A stretch of DNA of 7,846 bases from contig JAKBXD010000088.1 of NCBI GenBank assembly GCA_021840785.1, positions 1-7,846 on the forward strand. Reading direction: 5' to 3'. Below, piece after piece: positions 5,820 through 7,846 of the stretch (its first letter is position 1; the number at the start of each line of letters is the position of its first letter). Under the pieces are notes generated by a model that ran no database searches, was not told where the DNA came from, and worked only from the letters and a program-made list of their open reading frames with translations. The translations under genes were made by a program, and so were the position numbers. This DNA is from Pseudomonadota bacterium. Lineage in GTDB: Bacteria > Pseudomonadota > Gammaproteobacteria > Acidithiobacillales > Acidithiobacillaceae.

Positions 5820-6728
5820 ATGATCAAAGATAGAAATGTAATTCGCATCGGGCTGCAAATCAGCATGGCAGTTGCCAGCCTCACCCTCACCACCTCCGCC
5901 AATGCGGAAAAAGTGACGGAACCGGTCCCCGATTCTCCCCATGCAAACCCGGCGTTACGCGCGAAGATTCGCTCTGGCCAGATCGGTAGCACTTTGGAAG
6001 AAAAATTAAAAACATTGCGCGAAGCGAGGGACTACGCCAATGCGCCGGGCGACTTCACGAAAAATGGAGACGTTCCTGAGTACGATGTTATTGTTGCCGG
6101 CTTGAACCATTTCAGAAAATTCATTACCGACTATACAAACCCATCAATAACGGACTGGGACCGTGATTTAAAGTTGCCAGAAGGATGTCGATGGATTCCC
6201 AATCCTCCGGCACTCGCTCCTGTCATCATCAGGAGTGCCTCAGTGAATGCCCCAACCCATACCGGCAAATGGCACGTTATCTCCTGTGTGGCAAAGGTCA
6301 AGTCCAGTAAAAAGATAAAATCTGTGACATATTTTTACCGTCTTTATGCCAGCATCACTAGCGGCTTAGCAGACGAAGCCATCTCTCTCGCGCGAAAAAA
6401 TCTACAAAAATACGGATACAAGGAAATAACACTTCCCAGTTATCCTCATGACCAGAATTATAGATCCGCCATATTTTCAGATAAGCGTCGTGCAGCGATA
6501 GCTGTTGCCGGCGCGTCTGCTGAAACCATGCCGGCCACATACATTAACCACCCGGAAAAACTAACCAAATATACGCCAATGTTACATAACTTGAAGAACT
6601 ATTTACATAATAATGGAAAAATCACCATCATAAGCATATATGAGGTTTCTTTGACCCCGTTGGATGCTCCACTAAAACCCATCCGCGGGCTGGACACCGC
6701 CGTCAGCGGGATTCCCAAGAGTCATTAA
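5820..6728 (+). CDS. Secreted protein of unknown function in the Tad operon
   Basis: I do not recognise this 302-residue protein. GAGGA (5809-5813) lies six bases before the ATG. Residues 1-29 form a Sec signal peptide ending in ANA, so the product should be periplasmic or exported. Residues about 40-75 (ALRAKIRSGQIGSTLEEKLK onward) look helical. The middle section carries the only two cysteines, Cys123 and Cys156, which could form a disulfide. The C-terminal half (about 165-280) alternates predicted strands and helices and is rich in Lys, Tyr and Ile. No membrane anchor, lipobox, repeats or catalytic motif is visible. It sits between tadG-like and tadE-like genes with gaps of 14 and 9 bp, so it is almost certainly co-transcribed with them and likely serves pilus assembly. 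The stretch from about 6290 to 6660 is noticeably richer in A and T than its neighbours. Confidence 0.8.
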   Translation: MIKDRNVIRIGLQISMAVASLTLTTSANAEKVTEPVPDSPHANPALRAKIRSGQIGSTLEEKLKTLREARDYANAPGDFTKNGDVPEYDVIVAGLNHFRKFITDYTNPSITDWDRDLKLPEGCRWIPNPPALAPVIIRSASVNAPTHTGKWHVISCVAKVKSSKKIKSVTYFYRLYASITSGLADEAISLARKNLQKYGYKEITLPSYPHDQNYRSAIFSDKRRAAIAVAGASAETMPATYINHPEKLTKYTPMLHNLKNYLHNNGKITIISIYEVSLTPLDAPLKPIRGLDTAVSGIPKSH

Positions 6729-6737
6729 GCAAGAAAT

Positions 6738-7550
6738 ATGACATATCAGTCACTCATAAGCCTGCCACATACCTGTAACGAACGCGGTCAATCCCTTACC
6801 GAGTTTGCCGTGGTGGCTGCGTTCGCGCTTATTCCGCTTTTTTTTCTGGTGATCTACACCGGGAAATGGAGTTTCACCCAGTTACGGACTATCGAAGCGG
6901 CACGCTACGTGGCATGGGAGCGCACGGTGTGGCGCAGTCAGCCACCGCAGGGACGGGGGTGGGTGGCCATTAAACCGGATGCCGATCTGCGGGATGAGGC
7001 GGCCGTGAGATTTTTCGGGCAACCCGGTATGGCGTTAGCCAATACCGGGAACGGAACAAATATAGACCCGATTCTGACCGGCCATGATGGTCGGCCTTTG
7101 TTACGTGACCTCGCCAATATTCAGGTCGCCACCCATGAGGAAACCATCTCCAGTGGAGTTTCTATGAATTTTTTGGGAACTCTCATGAAAATTACGGATA
7201 TTCCGCTGCGCATGACCGGACCCACCGTCGCCACCGTCAACGTTCAACTGGAAGGACTGCCTGGGTATCGCTATCTACCGGACAATCCGCTCGCCAGCGG
7301 CCCCCTGTTTACCGCGCAGGCCGCCGTACTCACGGATGCATGGACAGCCAACGGCCCTGCAGAAGAAGCGCGGATGGTTAAAAAACTCCTGCCAACCGCG
7401 TATCTGGATGACGGGGCAATAAAAGCGGTAACAACCGTGGGGGGCACCCTTTTTCCTGAACTCAAACGGCTGGATTTCGGGCATGTCGATCCGGAAGTGC
7501 AGTATGGCGACCGCCTGCAACCTTATCCCAGTGGAGGCAAATCATCATGA
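6738..7550 (+). CDS. tadE: TadE-like pseudopilin
   Basis: The product is 270 residues. A short leader ends in Arg16-Gly17, followed by QSLTEFAVVAAFALIPLFFL: Glu at +5 after the Gly cleavage site, then a hydrophobic helix (about 23-42). This is the class IVb prepilin signature of the TadE family. The next block, TIEAARYVAWERTVW (51-65), is common in longer TadE-like proteins of proteobacteria. The rest (about 70-270) is a hydrophilic, probably periplasmic domain of unknown fold, much longer than the 150-200 residues of classic TadE. Only a weak AAGAAA-type ribosome site precedes the ATG, nine bases after the previous stop, so translation may depend on the upstream gene. The stop overlaps the next start as ATGA. 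It would be processed by the TadV peptidase and act as a minor subunit of the Flp pilus. Confidence 0.82.
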   Translation: MTYQSLISLPHTCNERGQSLTEFAVVAAFALIPLFFLVIYTGKWSFTQLRTIEAARYVAWERTVWRSQPPQGRGWVAIKPDADLRDEAAVRFFGQPGMALANTGNGTNIDPILTGHDGRPLLRDLANIQVATHEETISSGVSMNFLGTLMKITDIPLRMTGPTVATVNVQLEGLPGYRYLPDNPLASGPLFTAQAAVLTDAWTANGPAEEARMVKKLLPTAYLDDGAIKAVTTVGGTLFPELKRLDFGHVDPEVQYGDRLQPYPSGGKSS

Positions 7551-7846
7551 ACATCCGATCGATCATGTTCTGTATCGTTGCGATTCTCAGCGCCCCGACT
7601 TTGGCCGTGGCGGATGAGAAGGGACCACTCCTGCCCCCTCCAGACAACGCGGTCACCGAACCACTGGCAAGTCACCTTCGTATCAATGGCTTGGATATGC
7701 GTGCCGTACAATTTCATGTGGGCGCGGAGGAAGAACGGCTACGCTCCTATTTTGTAGAGGCGTGCGCAAAACTGGGCGGATCCTATACGGAAAATCAACT
7801 TCGCAATGAACATATTCAAGGGTGCATTACGCCACCTTATTCGTTG
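7547..7846 (+). CDS. Secreted protein of unknown function (partial, C-terminus off the right edge)
   Basis: One hundred codons are visible and the frame is still open at the window end. The ATG overlaps the tadE-like stop (ATGA), with GGAGG (7533-7537) nine bases upstream. Residues 1-22 are a Sec signal peptide ending in AVA, followed by an acidic and proline-rich linker (DEKGPLLPPPDN). The rest includes LRINGLDMRAVQFHVGAEEE and RLRSYFVEACAKLGGSY, with cysteines at 73 and 93. The layout is a strand with a short 'NG' turn, then a helix bearing aromatic residues. This recalls small periplasmic domains found beside Tad genes and, loosely, the 'SPLEFIRNYQQALRHAGFQI' helix of the OmpA-family protein in this window. 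I cannot name a family. Translational coupling to the tadE-like gene argues for a linked role. Confidence 0.8.
   Translation, partial: MNIRSIMFCIVAILSAPTLAVADEKGPLLPPPDNAVTEPLASHLRINGLDMRAVQFHVGAEEERLRSYFVEACAKLGGSYTENQLRNEHIQGCITPPYSL

Noticed and set aside
5174..5833. 219-codon frame within the 3' part of the tadG-like gene
   Set aside because: A shadow frame: no ribosome site and no domain, while the tadG-like frame runs intact through the region.
1..7846. CRISPR arrays, transfer or ribosomal RNA genes, insertion sequences
   Set aside because: I saw no regularly spaced repeats, no tRNA or rRNA-like segments, no transposase-like frame and no paired terminal inverted repeats.

Overview
The window is a Tad (tight adherence, Flp-type IVb pilus) accessory and assembly locus from a Gram-negative bacterium. 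Three signals point to a Gram-negative host: an OmpA-type peptidoglycan-binding protein, several Sec signal peptides with periplasmic products, and the Tad machinery itself. GC content looks moderate (a little above 50% in genes, clearly lower in the two intergenic regions). Overall gene style and protein wording fit an acidithiobacillus-like gammaproteobacterial relative, but this is an inference from memory, not a proven assignment.

Layout. On the minus strand, tadB (415-1266) and tadC (1-418, cut by the left edge) overlap by an ATGA junction and encode the two polytopic inner-membrane platform proteins. An AT-rich divergent intergenic region (1267-1598) separates them from a plus-strand pair. 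That pair is a small protein with a C-terminal LuxR-type helix-turn-helix (1599-2288) and, 5 bp downstream, a secreted OmpA-family protein (2294-3436), closed by a rho-independent terminator (3467-3497). A 385-bp AT-rich intergenic region follows, with a perfect -10 box and a repeated 8-bp motif (AGCACCAT). It leads into a second plus-strand operon: a small Flp/TadE-like prepilin (3822-4100), a hairpin, a TadG-like protein starting with GTG (4195-5805), an unrecognised secreted protein (5820-6728), a TadE-like pseudopilin (6738-7550) and an unrecognised secreted protein cut by the right edge (7547-7846).

How the parts fit. The small pilin-like protein and the TadE-like protein both have the class IVb prepilin signature (Gly cleavage site, Glu at +5, then a hydrophobic helix). 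They would be processed by a TadV/CpaA-type peptidase not in this window. TadB and TadC would form the assembly platform, driven by a TadA ATPase also not in this window. The OmpA-family protein could anchor the apparatus to peptidoglycan. The LuxR-type protein is the obvious candidate local regulator. The least described parts are the two secreted proteins, the regulator's unrecognised N-terminal half, and the possible shared operator motif in the two intergenic regions.
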